Of a stretch of 64,000 bases of DNA, positions 25,934 through 33,622 are shown piece by piece (position 1 is the stretch's first letter; the number at the start of each line of letters is the position of its first letter). The stretch is taken from contig NZ_CP032674.1 in the NCBI RefSeq assembly GCF_021730305.1, positions 1,039,001 to 1,103,000 on the forward strand. Reading direction: 5' to 3'. The notes under the pieces are model-generated. The model was not told where the DNA came from, searched no databases, and saw only the letters and a list, made by a program, of their open reading frames with translations. The translations under genes were made by a program, and so were the position numbers. The DNA is from Xanthobacter sp. YC-JY1 (GTDB lineage: Bacteria > Pseudomonadota > Alphaproteobacteria > Rhizobiales > Xanthobacteraceae).

Positions 25934-26941
25934 ATGATCGCATTCAAACGGAAGCTGGCAGGCGCGCTCGTGCTGCTGGCCGCGATGACGTCGGTCGCGG
26001 CGGCGGAGGTGGATAATGTGACCATCGCCCGTCAGCCGAGCCTCGGCCATCTGCCGCTGATGATCATGGAAGACCGCGGCCTGCTGGAAAAGGAGGCGGC
26101 GGCGCGCGGCGTGGCGAACCTGAAAACCCGCTACATCAAGCTCGCCGGTGGCGCGGCGATGAATGATGCCCTGCTGTCCGGCGCCATCCAGTTCGCTGCC
26201 GGGGGCGTGCCGCCTCTGGTGCTGCTGTGGGCCAAGACCAAGGACGGTTCCAATCCGGTCAAGGCGGCGGCCGCCATGAACTCCATGCCGCTCTTGCTCA
26301 ATACGTCCAACCCCAATGTGCGCTCGCTGAAAGACTTCACGGCGAAGGACAAGATTGCCCTGCCGGCGGTGAAGGTCTCGGTGCAGGCCATGTTCCTGCA
26401 AATGGCCGCGGAGAAGGAGCTGGGACCGGATCGCCGCAACGACCTCGACAAATTGACCGTCACGCTGTCCCACCCGGATGGCATGGCGGCGCTGCTCGCC
26501 GGCAATGAGGTGACCGCGCATTTCACCGCCGCGCCCATTCAGGAGCTGGAACTCAGGAAGCCCGGCGTCCACACGGTGCTCAACACGTTCGACGTGCTGG
26601 GCCAGCCGTCCACCTTCAACGTGGTGTGGACGACGACGCGCTTCGCCAATGACAATCCGAAAATCTATGCCGCCTTCTTCGCCGCGCTCGAAGAGGCCAT
26701 CGCCATCATCAACCGCGACAAGTCCGCTGCCGCCCGGGACTATGTCCGCCTCGCCAGCGACGGCAGCGAAGTGGCGCTCATCGAGGGCATCCTGAACGAC
26801 CCGCAGGTGACCTTCACCACCACCCCGCAGGCGATCCAGAAATATGCTGACTTCATGACCCGCACCGGCATGATCGCCGCCACGGCGCAGAGCTGGAAGG
26901 ACCTCTTCCTGCCCAACGTGCACGGCAAGCCCGGAAGCTGA
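25934..26941 (+). CDS. ABC transporter periplasmic binding protein, second of a paralogous pair
   Basis: 335 residues. Signal peptide with a likely cut after SVAAA (about residue 24). It opens VTIARQPSLGHLPLMIMEDRGLLEK and keeps the paired blocks seen in the protein at 17.6 kb (KDFTAKDKIALPAVK, STFNVVWTTTRFA, SWKDLFLPNVHG). Last gene of the long operon and followed by a terminator. Duplicate binding proteins may give the single ATPase/permease set two substrate specificities, for instance a sulfonated acid and its relative. Confidence 0.88.
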   Translation: MIAFKRKLAGALVLLAAMTSVAAAEVDNVTIARQPSLGHLPLMIMEDRGLLEKEAAARGVANLKTRYIKLAGGAAMNDALLSGAIQFAAGGVPPLVLLWAKTKDGSNPVKAAAAMNSMPLLLNTSNPNVRSLKDFTAKDKIALPAVKVSVQAMFLQMAAEKELGPDRRNDLDKLTVTLSHPDGMAALLAGNEVTAHFTAAPIQELELRKPGVHTVLNTFDVLGQPSTFNVVWTTTRFANDNPKIYAAFFAALEEAIAIINRDKSAAARDYVRLASDGSEVALIEGILNDPQVTFTTTPQAIQKYADFMTRTGMIAATAQSWKDLFLPNVHGKPGS

Positions 26942-26956
26942 CGTCGCTTCAATACG

Positions 26957-26998
26957 AAGGGGCGCCGCCGCCGGAGAGTGTGGCGCCGCCTTGTTTTT
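26957..26998 (+). terminator. Terminator of the SDH/fumarase-like operon
   Basis: AAGGGGCGCC (26957-26966) pairs with GGCGCC-G-CCTT (26982-26992, one bulged base), followed by TTTTT at 26994-26998. Confidence 0.75.
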
Positions 26999-27006
26999 CC
27001 GACAAT

Positions 27007-27021
27007 TGTTGCGGCGCAACA
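27007..27021. repeat. Palindrome upstream of the small-protein promoter
   Basis: TGTTGC-GGC-GCAACA is a perfect 6-bp inverted repeat; a degenerate second copy, TGTTGCGCCGCA, follows at 27030. The pair lies just upstream of a promoter at 27043 and could be a regulator site. Confidence 0.4.
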
Positions 27022-27042
27022 GAGCGCGATGTTGCGCCGCAT

Positions 27043-27071
27043 TTGGCGACGGATGCGGCTGGGGATATAAT
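27043..27071 (+). promoter_or_regulatory. Promoter of the small secreted protein gene
   Basis: TTGGCG (27043-27048), 17-bp spacer, consensus TATAAT (27066-27071). It is about 30 bp before the ATG at 27102. Confidence 0.55.
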
Positions 27072-27101
27072 GGGCGCTTGAAACGACGCTCGTGACCCCA
27101 G

Positions 27102-27284
27102 ATGAACACGCAAGACGAACTGCGAAAGGTTTTCCTGCCGCTCGTGCTGGTTGCGGCGCTGTTCGCGGCCGCAGCACCGCGCGCGGCCGGGCAGCCGATC
27201 TCGCTGTCGGCCGTCTCGAAGACGCTCGCGCAGTGGGGCGAGGCCTATGCGGCCTCCGAGTCCATGCTCCAGATGGGCAACTGA
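27102..27284 (+). CDS. Small putative exported protein of unknown function
   Basis: 60 residues: a short charged head (MNTQDELRK), a hydrophobic core (VFLPLVLVAALFAAAAP) and a possible signal cleavage near RAAG, leaving about 28 residues. I do not recognise the family. A near-consensus promoter upstream supports expression, but the ribosome-binding site is poor. It is convergent with pta and ends 9 bp before the pta stop codon. It may be a real small protein or a short transcribed region. Confidence 0.45.
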   Translation: MNTQDELRKVFLPLVLVAALFAAAAPRAAGQPISLSAVSKTLAQWGEAYAASESMLQMGN

Positions 27285-27293
27285 TCCGTCCCT

Positions 27294-28373
27294 TCAGCCG
27301 GCCCGCGTCTCACCGAGGCTGGTTGCGGCCGGCCGTGAGTTCTGCCAGACGCTGTCGATCTTTCCAGACATCGCGACCGGAAGCGTGCGGCCGGCCTGGG
27401 CGCAGGTCAGCGCGATCATGTGGAACACGTCGTCCTGCGAGCAGCCGCGGGAGAGATCATTGGCGGGCTTGGCGAGGCCCTGAAGCACCGGCCCGATGGC
27501 CTTCGCCCCGCCGATCCGCTGGGCGATCTTGTAGCCGATGTTCGCGGCATCCAGATTGGGGAAGACGAAGACGTTGGCATCGCCCCGGATCCTCGATCCG
27601 GGCGCCGTCTTGGCCGCGCCCACCGTGGCGACGAAGGCGGCGTCGAACTGCAATTCCCCTTCGATCACCAGATCCGGTTCCGCCTGACGCACGAGGCGCA
27701 CCGCCTCCACTACCTTGTCCACCCGCTGGTGGCGCGCGCTGCCGTTGGTGGAGAAGGAGAGCATGGCCACGCGGGGCGCCTCGCCGGTCATGGCGTTGTA
27801 GGAGTGCGCCGCCGCGCGGGCGATATCGGCCAGCTCGGCCGCGTCGGGGTCGATCACCAGCCCGCAGTCGGAGAACACATAGGCCCCCTTCTGCTCGTGA
27901 TAGTCCTCGCACAGGATCATGAGGAAGAAGCTGGAGACGATCTTCGCGCCCGGCGCGAGGCCGATGATCTGGAGCGCGGCGCGCACCGTCTCGGCCGTGG
28001 TCGCCACCGCGCCGCCGACCGTGCCGTCGGCATCCCCCTGCCGCACCATCATGGCGGCGAAGGCGAGCGGCTCGCGCACGCGGCGCGAGGCGGTGGCGAG
28101 GTCCATGCCCTTGGCGTGGCGCAAGAGGTGCAGGGCCTTGGCATAGGCTTGAAGGCGCGGCGAGGTGGCGGGATCCTCGATGGCAATGCCCCGCGCATCA
28201 CCATCGAGGGCCGCCAAAACCTCCTCGCGGGCACCGAGGAGGATCGGCCGGGCAATCCCTTCCCGCGCGGCGCGACGGGCGCCGGCGGCAATGCGCGGGT
28301 CGCTGCCTTCCGGCAGAACGATGCTGCGGGGGGCGGCACGCGCGGCGTCGATGATCCGGTCGAGGGCGAGCAT
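27294..28373 (-). CDS. pta: Phosphate acetyltransferase
   Basis: 359 residues, the short Pta form (PTA_PTB domain only, no N-terminal regulatory part). It converts acetyl phosphate, released by Xsc, to acetyl-CoA. Family stretches include VLPEGSDPRI, ADGTVGGAVATTAETVRAAL, SFSTNGSARH and DANVFVFPNLDAANIGYKI. The ATG at 28373 has AGAGGAAG about 5 bp upstream; an upstream start falls in the repeat region. Last gene of the isethionate-type set; the xsc terminator and two hairpins separate it from xsc by 187 bp, so read-through or its own promoter is needed. Confidence 0.92.
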   Translation of the reverse strand: MLALDRIIDAARAAPRSIVLPEGSDPRIAAGARRAAREGIARPILLGAREEVLAALDGDARGIAIEDPATSPRLQAYAKALHLLRHAKGMDLATASRRVREPLAFAAMMVRQGDADGTVGGAVATTAETVRAALQIIGLAPGAKIVSSFFLMILCEDYHEQKGAYVFSDCGLVIDPDAAELADIARAAAHSYNAMTGEAPRVAMLSFSTNGSARHQRVDKVVEAVRLVRQAEPDLVIEGELQFDAAFVATVGAAKTAPGSRIRGDANVFVFPNLDAANIGYKIAQRIGGAKAIGPVLQGLAKPANDLSRGCSQDDVFHMIALTCAQAGRTLPVAMSGKIDSVWQNSRPAATSLGETRAG

Positions 28374-28401
28374 GGCCTTCCTCTGGGGACTAGAGCACGC
28401 G

Positions 28402-28430
28402 CCGACCTGATTGCATCGCAATCACGTCGG
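28402..28430. repeat. Palindromic intergenic repeat, copy A, between xsc and pta
   Basis: A 13-bp inverted repeat (one mismatch) CCGACCTGATTGC / GCAATCACGTCGG around a central ATC. It resembles the small mobile hairpin elements common in Hyphomicrobiales intergenic DNA; that comparison is from memory. Confidence 0.55.
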
Positions 28431-28468
28431 ATAACGCGTTCTCTTTCTTAAGGTTAGAGGGCGATTCA

Positions 28469-28495
28469 CCGAACGGATTGATCCAATCCGTTCGG
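28469..28495. repeat. Palindromic intergenic repeat, copy B, between xsc and pta
   Basis: A perfect 12-bp inverted repeat CCGAACGGATTG / CAATCCGTTCGG, also around ATC, 38 bp after copy A. Both together make the gap able to fold in RNA. Confidence 0.6.
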
Positions 28496-28512
28496 ATCGC
28501 GCTCTGGGGCAG

Positions 28513-28553
28513 AAAAAGCCGGGCGGAGCGTGTGGAGGAGCGACCCCGCCCGG
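28513..28553 (-). terminator. Terminator downstream of xsc
   Basis: On the minus strand, CCGGGCGG...CCGCCCGG (8-bp stem, 19-nt loop) is followed by CTTTTT. It begins 8 bp after the xsc stop codon. Confidence 0.65.
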
Positions 28554-28560
28554 ATCTCAG

Positions 28561-30336
28561 TCAGCGCGCGATCTGCTCACGCATGTCGGAGCGCGCGATG
28601 CCGGCCACTGGAACGGGCTTCTTCATGGCATCCCGGCGGAATGGCTCGCCGAGCTCCTGGTTCAGCACCACCTCGATGAAGGTGGTGATGCCCTTCTTCT
28701 GCTCCTCGGCGGCGGTGTGGATGGCCTCCTTGAGGCTCTCCGGCGTGTCCACGCGCACCCCCTTGAAGCCACAGCCCTCGGCGATCTTCGCGTAGGAGAG
28801 CTTGGGGTCGAGCTCGGTGCCGACGAAGTTGTTGTCGTACCAGAGCGTGGTGTTCCGCTTCTCGGCGCCCCACTGGAAATTGCGGAACACCACCATGGTC
28901 ACCGGCGGCCATTCCTCGCGGCCGATGGAGGTCATCTCGTTGATGGAGATGCCGAACGCGCCGTCGCCGGCAAATCCGAACACGGGCACGTCGGGGCAGC
29001 CGATCTTGGCGCCGATGATGGCCGGGAAGGCATAGCCGCAGGGCCCGAACATGCCCGGCGCGAGATATTTCCGCCCGATCTCGAAGCTCGGATAGGCGTT
29101 GCCGATGGCGCAGTTGTTGCCGATGTCCGTGGACATGATGACGTCCTTCGGCAGCGCCGACTGGATGGCCCGCCACGCCTGACGGGGCGACATGCGGCCC
29201 TTGTCGCGGGCGCGGGCGTCCTCGTTCCAGCGGGTGCCGGGATCGTCGTCCTCATGGTCCATGGAGGCGAGCTGCTGGAGCCAGCGCGAGCGGGTCTGGT
29301 GGATCAGCGCGCGGCGCTCCGCCCGTCCGGCTTCGCCGGCGCTGGACGCGAGCTGGTCCAGCAACTGTCCGGCCACTTCCTTGGCGTCGCCGCAGATGCC
29401 CACGGTGATCTTCTTGGTGAGGCCGATGCGGTCCGGGTTGATGTCCACTTGGATGATCTTGGCCTGGCGCGGCCAGTAGTCGATGCCGTAGCCGGGCAGG
29501 GTGGAGAAGGGGTTGAGCCGGGTGCCCAGCGCCAGCACCACGTCGGCCTGCGCGATCAGCTCCATGGCGGCCTTGGAGCCGTTGTAGCCCAGCGGGCCGA
29601 CGGCGAGCGGATGGCTGCCGGGGGCGGCGTCATTGTGCTGGTAGCCGGAGCAGACGGGCGCATCGAGCCGCTCGGCCAGCGCCATGGCTTCGCCGATGGC
29701 GTTGCCGATGACCACGCCCGCGCCGTTGAGGATCACCGGGAACTTCGCCTCGGAGAGGATCTGCGCCGCCTCGGCGATGGCGTTGCGGCCGCCGGCGGGA
29801 CGCTCGAGGCGCACGATCTGCGGCAGCTCGATGTCGACCACCTGAGTCCAGAAATCGCGGGGCACGTTGATCTGCGCCGGGGCGCAGGCGCGCCAGGCCT
29901 TCTCGATCACGCGGTTGAGCACTTCGGCGACGCGGGAGGGGTCGCGCACCTCCTCCTGGTAGCAGACCATGTCCTGGAACATGGCCATCTGCGAGACTTC
30001 CTGGAACCCGCCCTGCCCGATGGTCTTGTTGGCCGCCTGGGGCGTCACCAGCAGCATGGGGGTGTGGTTCCAGTAGGCGGTCTTCATGGCGGTGACGAAG
30101 CCCGTCACGCCCGGTCCGTTTTGGGCGATGGCCATGGCCATGCGGCCGGTGGCGCGGGTGTAGCCGTCGCAGATCAGGCCCGCATTGGTCTCGTGGGCGC
30201 AATCCCAGAAGCGGATGCCGGCCTTGGGGAAGAGGTCGGAGACCGGCATCATGGCCGAGCCGATGATGCCGAAGGCCTCGTTGATGCCGTGCGCCTGCAG
30301 GACTTTGATGAACGCCTCTTCGGTGGTCATCTTCAT
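28561..30336 (-). CDS. xsc: Sulfoacetaldehyde acetyltransferase
   Basis: 591 residues, ThDP enzyme. It converts sulfoacetaldehyde and phosphate to acetyl phosphate and sulfite. Diagnostic Xsc text is present: MTTEEAFIKVLQ, GIIGSAMMPVSDLFPKAGI, CAHETNAGLICDGYTRATG with the catalytic Glu, TIGQGGFQEVSQM and GDGAFGISINEMTSIGR with the ThDP motif. Start ATG at 30336 (or 30330, six bases later). A pta gene follows, the usual pairing. Sulfoacetaldehyde can come from isethionate through the GMC dehydrogenase upstream, and possibly from sulfopyruvate through the ThDP enzyme at 24.2 kb. Confidence 0.96.
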   Translation of the reverse strand: MKMTTEEAFIKVLQAHGINEAFGIIGSAMMPVSDLFPKAGIRFWDCAHETNAGLICDGYTRATGRMAMAIAQNGPGVTGFVTAMKTAYWNHTPMLLVTPQAANKTIGQGGFQEVSQMAMFQDMVCYQEEVRDPSRVAEVLNRVIEKAWRACAPAQINVPRDFWTQVVDIELPQIVRLERPAGGRNAIAEAAQILSEAKFPVILNGAGVVIGNAIGEAMALAERLDAPVCSGYQHNDAAPGSHPLAVGPLGYNGSKAAMELIAQADVVLALGTRLNPFSTLPGYGIDYWPRQAKIIQVDINPDRIGLTKKITVGICGDAKEVAGQLLDQLASSAGEAGRAERRALIHQTRSRWLQQLASMDHEDDDPGTRWNEDARARDKGRMSPRQAWRAIQSALPKDVIMSTDIGNNCAIGNAYPSFEIGRKYLAPGMFGPCGYAFPAIIGAKIGCPDVPVFGFAGDGAFGISINEMTSIGREEWPPVTMVVFRNFQWGAEKRNTTLWYDNNFVGTELDPKLSYAKIAEGCGFKGVRVDTPESLKEAIHTAAEEQKKGITTFIEVVLNQELGEPFRRDAMKKPVPVAGIARSDMREQIAR

Positions 30337-30419
30337 GACGGAAAAATCCTCTTGGAACTTTGGAAGTCTTTGGGGAGAGGGAGGCGGCGGCCGCGCGCCG
30401 CCTCCGGATCGGCGGGGGA

Positions 30420-31760
30420 TCAGCGCGCGGGCTGCCGGGCCGCTTCAGGGGTGGTGCGCCGGGCGTCGGATAACTGGGCGCGGGTGACCGGCACCCGGAT
30501 CGCCAGGGCCGAGACCATCGAGACCAGCGCCGCGAACACCACGTAGGCGCACACCTGCCAGGGCTGTCCGTCGCCGCGGGCGAGCAGATAGGTGGCGATG
30601 ATGGGGGTGATGCCGCTCGCGACGATGCCGGAGAACTGGTAGACGAACGAGATGCCGGTGTAGCGCACCCGGGCGTCGAACAGGTCCGAGAACAGCGCGG
30701 CTTCAGGCCCGTAGCACATGGCGTAGAGCACGCCGAACGGGAACACGATGCCGAGCGCGATCAGCGGCAGGGACCCGGTGGAGAACAGCCAGAAGGCCGG
30801 GAACACCACCAGCGCCAGCAGCGCGGAGCCGATCGCATAGGTGCGCGGGCGGCCCCATTTGTCGGAGAGCTTGCCGAACATGGGGATGGTGAAGATCATC
30901 ACGAAGGCGGCGAGCGTCACCAGCCAGAGCGCCGTCGTGCGGGGTACCTTCACGTAGTTCGCCAGATAGACGATGGAGAACACCGCGAAGACGTTGAAGA
31001 ACACGCCGTCGATGTAGCGCACGCCCATGCCCAGCAACACGTTGCGCGGATATTCCCTGAGCATGGTGATGAAGGGGATGGCCTCCGCCTTGTTGGCGGC
31101 CTTCACCTGCTCGAACTCGGGCGTCTCTTGCACCTTCAGGCGGATGTACATGCCCACGATGATGAGCACGATGGAGCCGATGAAGCCCACGCGCCAGCCC
31201 CAGCTCATGAACTGCTCGTCCGGCAGCATGGAGACGATGGCGGTGACGCCCGAGGCGAGGCACAGGCCGAGCGCGAGGCCGATCTGCGGGATGGAGGCGA
31301 AGAAGCCGCGCTTGTCTTCCGGCGCGTATTCATACGCCATCAGCACCGCGCCGCCCCATTCGCCGCCGATGCCGATGCCCTGCGCCACGCGCAGCAGCAG
31401 CAGCAGGATGGGCGCGGCGATGCCGATCTGCGCATAGGTGGGCAGAAGGCCGATGGCCACCGTCGCCACGCCCATGATCATCAGCGTGATGATGAGCATG
31501 CTCTTGCGGCCCAGCTTGTCGCCGAAATGGCCGAAGATGAGCCCGCCCACCGGCCGCGCCACGAAGCCCACCGCGAAGGTGGTGTAGGCGAGCAGGATGG
31601 AGATGACCGGATCGTCGGCCGGGAAATACAGCTTATTGAAGACGATGCCGGCGACGATGCCGTACAGGAAGAAGTCATACCATTCGATGGTCGCGCCGAT
31701 GACGCTGGCGCCGACCACGCGCCTCAGCTCGCGACTTGAAGCTCCCGCTTGCCCAGCCAT
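30420..31760 (-). CDS. iseU: MFS carrier (metabolite:H+ symporter type), probable isethionate uptake
   Basis: 446 residues, 12 membrane helices, MHS family. Features: ASVIGATIEWYDFFLYGI at the N terminus, the motif GHFGDKLGRKSML between helices 2 and 3, and GIGIGGEWGGAVLMAYEYAP in helix 4-5. The ATG at 31760 has GGGAGGA 7 bp upstream, inside the end of the dehydrogenase gene, giving a 37-bp overlap of coding regions. Its place between a GMC dehydrogenase and xsc matches the isethionate cluster of Cupriavidus necator (IseJ, IseU, Xsc). Substrate by analogy. Confidence 0.85.
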   Translation of the reverse strand: MAGQAGASSRELRRVVGASVIGATIEWYDFFLYGIVAGIVFNKLYFPADDPVISILLAYTTFAVGFVARPVGGLIFGHFGDKLGRKSMLIITLMIMGVATVAIGLLPTYAQIGIAAPILLLLLRVAQGIGIGGEWGGAVLMAYEYAPEDKRGFFASIPQIGLALGLCLASGVTAIVSMLPDEQFMSWGWRVGFIGSIVLIIVGMYIRLKVQETPEFEQVKAANKAEAIPFITMLREYPRNVLLGMGVRYIDGVFFNVFAVFSIVYLANYVKVPRTTALWLVTLAAFVMIFTIPMFGKLSDKWGRPRTYAIGSALLALVVFPAFWLFSTGSLPLIALGIVFPFGVLYAMCYGPEAALFSDLFDARVRYTGISFVYQFSGIVASGITPIIATYLLARGDGQPWQVCAYVVFAALVSMVSALAIRVPVTRAQLSDARRTTPEAARQPAR

Positions 31761-33430
31761 TGTTGTGTCCTCCCGTCATTGATTTGATTTGGGGCGTTGT
31801 CTCGCCCATTCCTGTTGTTCATCGCGTCCTCGCGGATCATGTCGGCGGCTTTTTCTCCGATCATGATCGCGGGGATGTTGGTGTTGCCGGACACAAGGCT
31901 CGGCATCACGGAGCAATCCACCACCCACAGGCCATCGACGCCACGGACCCTTAGGCGCGGGTCCACCACCGCATCGCGGTCGTCGTCGGGGCCCATCCGG
32001 CAGGTGCCGGCGGGGTGGAAGATGGTGGCGCCGTATTCGCGGGCGAAAGCGAGGAGACCCTCGTCGTCGGTGACGCCCGGTCCCGGCAGCTTCTCCTCCG
32101 CCACATAGCTCTTCAGCGGCTCGGTGGCGGCGAGCTTGCGGGCGAATGTCATGGCGGCGACGGCACACCGCCGGTCCGTGTCGGCGGCCAGATAATTGGC
32201 GGTGATCTTCGGCGGCGCGAGCGGATCGCCCGAGCCGAGCCGCACCCAGCCCTTGCTCTCCGGCCGAAGCTGGCACACCGAGAGGGTGAAGCCGGAATAG
32301 TCATGCACCTTGCCGCCGGCCATGTCCGCCGAAAGGGTGCCGATGTGGAACTGGATGTCGGGGGTCTTCGATTCCGGCAGCACGCGGGTGAACAGGCCGC
32401 CCTGGTTGATGCCGATGGCCAGCGGTCCGCCCCGGAACAGGAGATATTCCAGCCCCATCTTGAGGCGCCCGAACAGGGAGTTCAGCGCATCGTTGGTGGT
32501 GATGGGCTTGGTGCAGCGATAGAGCAGGCGCAGCTGGAGATGGTCCTGCAGGTTGCCGCCGACGCCGGGGCTGTCCACGTGGACGCCGATGCCGTTGGCC
32601 TTGAGGTGCTCCGCCGGCCCGATGCCCGAGAGCATGAGCAGATGCGGGGACTGCACCGCCCCCGCTGACAGCACCACGCCCCGGCGCGCCCGGATGACCT
32701 TTACCCGCCCGCCTACGCTCACCTCCACGCCCACGGCGCGGCCATTCTCAAACAGCACGCGGCGCGCCTGTGTGTCGGTGAGGATGGAGAGATTGGCGCG
32801 GCCCTTGGCGGGGGAGAGATAGGCCTTGGCCGCGCTCATGCGGAAGCCGTTGCGGGTGGTGAGCTGATAGTAGCCCACGCCCTCCTGACGGACGCCGTTG
32901 AAGTCCGCCGTCTCCGGCACGCCCAGCTTGCGGCCAGCCTCCTTGATGACCTCGATCAGCTCGTGCTTGCGCGGGATGGAGCTGACGCGCACGGGACCAT
33001 CGGTGCCGTGGAGCGGATCGCCGGCGAAGGCGGGGTTGTCCTCCAGCTTGCGGAAATAGGGCAGCACATCCTCGAAGCCCCAGCCAGTGGCGCCCTGCGC
33101 CGCCCAGCCGTCGTAATCCTCCTGCTGTCCGCGGATGACGATGAGGCCGTTGATGGAGGAGCATCCACCGAGCACGCGGCCGCGCGGCCAATAGATGCGC
33201 CGGTCGCCCATGGTGGGTTCCGGCTCGGTGTGGAAGCGCCAGTTCAGGCGATCATTCCACATGGTCTTCCCGTAGCCGATCGGCACGTGAATCCAGGGGT
33301 TCGTGTCCTTTGGTCCGGCTTCCAGCAGGGCGACGCGGCTCTTGCCGTCTTCGCTCAGCCGATTGGCCAGAACACACCCCGACGACCCGGCACCGATGAC
33401 GACGAAGTCGAAGTTTTCCTCGCCTTGCAT
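31724..33430 (-). CDS. iseJ: GMC-family FAD dehydrogenase, probable isethionate dehydrogenase
   Basis: 568 residues. N-terminal FAD motif VVIGAGSSGCVLANRLSE, the GMC signature region GRVLGGCSSINGL, and the C-terminal active-site stretch IFHPAGTCRMG with His plus SGNTNIPAIMIGEKAA with the second catalytic residue Asn. Usually labelled choline dehydrogenase-like. The first gene of a minus-strand operon ending in xsc and pta, so it should oxidise isethionate to sulfoacetaldehyde, passing electrons to the respiratory chain as known for IseJ. The start is the ATG at 33430 behind GAGGAAA; a longer start at 33511 crosses the promoter. Confidence 0.85.
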   Translation of the reverse strand: MQGEENFDFVVIGAGSSGCVLANRLSEDGKSRVALLEAGPKDTNPWIHVPIGYGKTMWNDRLNWRFHTEPEPTMGDRRIYWPRGRVLGGCSSINGLIVIRGQQEDYDGWAAQGATGWGFEDVLPYFRKLEDNPAFAGDPLHGTDGPVRVSSIPRKHELIEVIKEAGRKLGVPETADFNGVRQEGVGYYQLTTRNGFRMSAAKAYLSPAKGRANLSILTDTQARRVLFENGRAVGVEVSVGGRVKVIRARRGVVLSAGAVQSPHLLMLSGIGPAEHLKANGIGVHVDSPGVGGNLQDHLQLRLLYRCTKPITTNDALNSLFGRLKMGLEYLLFRGGPLAIGINQGGLFTRVLPESKTPDIQFHIGTLSADMAGGKVHDYSGFTLSVCQLRPESKGWVRLGSGDPLAPPKITANYLAADTDRRCAVAAMTFARKLAATEPLKSYVAEEKLPGPGVTDDEGLLAFAREYGATIFHPAGTCRMGPDDDRDAVVDPRLRVRGVDGLWVVDCSVMPSLVSGNTNIPAIMIGEKAADMIREDAMNNRNGRDNAPNQINDGRTQQWLGKRELQVAS

Positions 33431-33505
33431 GGCAGTTTCCTCTCTGCGGAGCAGACGATGCGACGAAGGGATGAGATGAGTCAATCCATTTTTTGAAATG
33501 AAACG

Positions 33506-33520
33506 TCTCATTCAGTGAGA
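33506..33520. promoter_or_regulatory. Inverted repeat in the iseJ/iclR intergenic region
   Basis: TCTCA-TTCAG-TGAGA, next to AT-rich TTTTTTGAAATGAAAC, in the gap between the divergent dehydrogenase and IclR genes. A candidate IclR operator. Confidence 0.4.
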
Positions 33521-33622
33521 TTTATGTTGTGCAATGCGAAGGCCGCCGTGTGCACCTGCGTTCCGTTTGACACCCCGCTGCCAGCCGCTAAGGCTGCACG
33601 TAGCGAGAGGCTGACGATTCAG

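Noticed and set aside
28561-30336. Acetolactate synthase
   Set aside because: Carries Xsc-specific stretches and is followed by pta; no ilvN-type regulatory subunit.
31724-33511. Longer start of the GMC dehydrogenase at 33511
   Set aside because: Adds 27 non-conserved residues and overlaps the promoter; the ATG at 33430 has a good ribosome-binding site.
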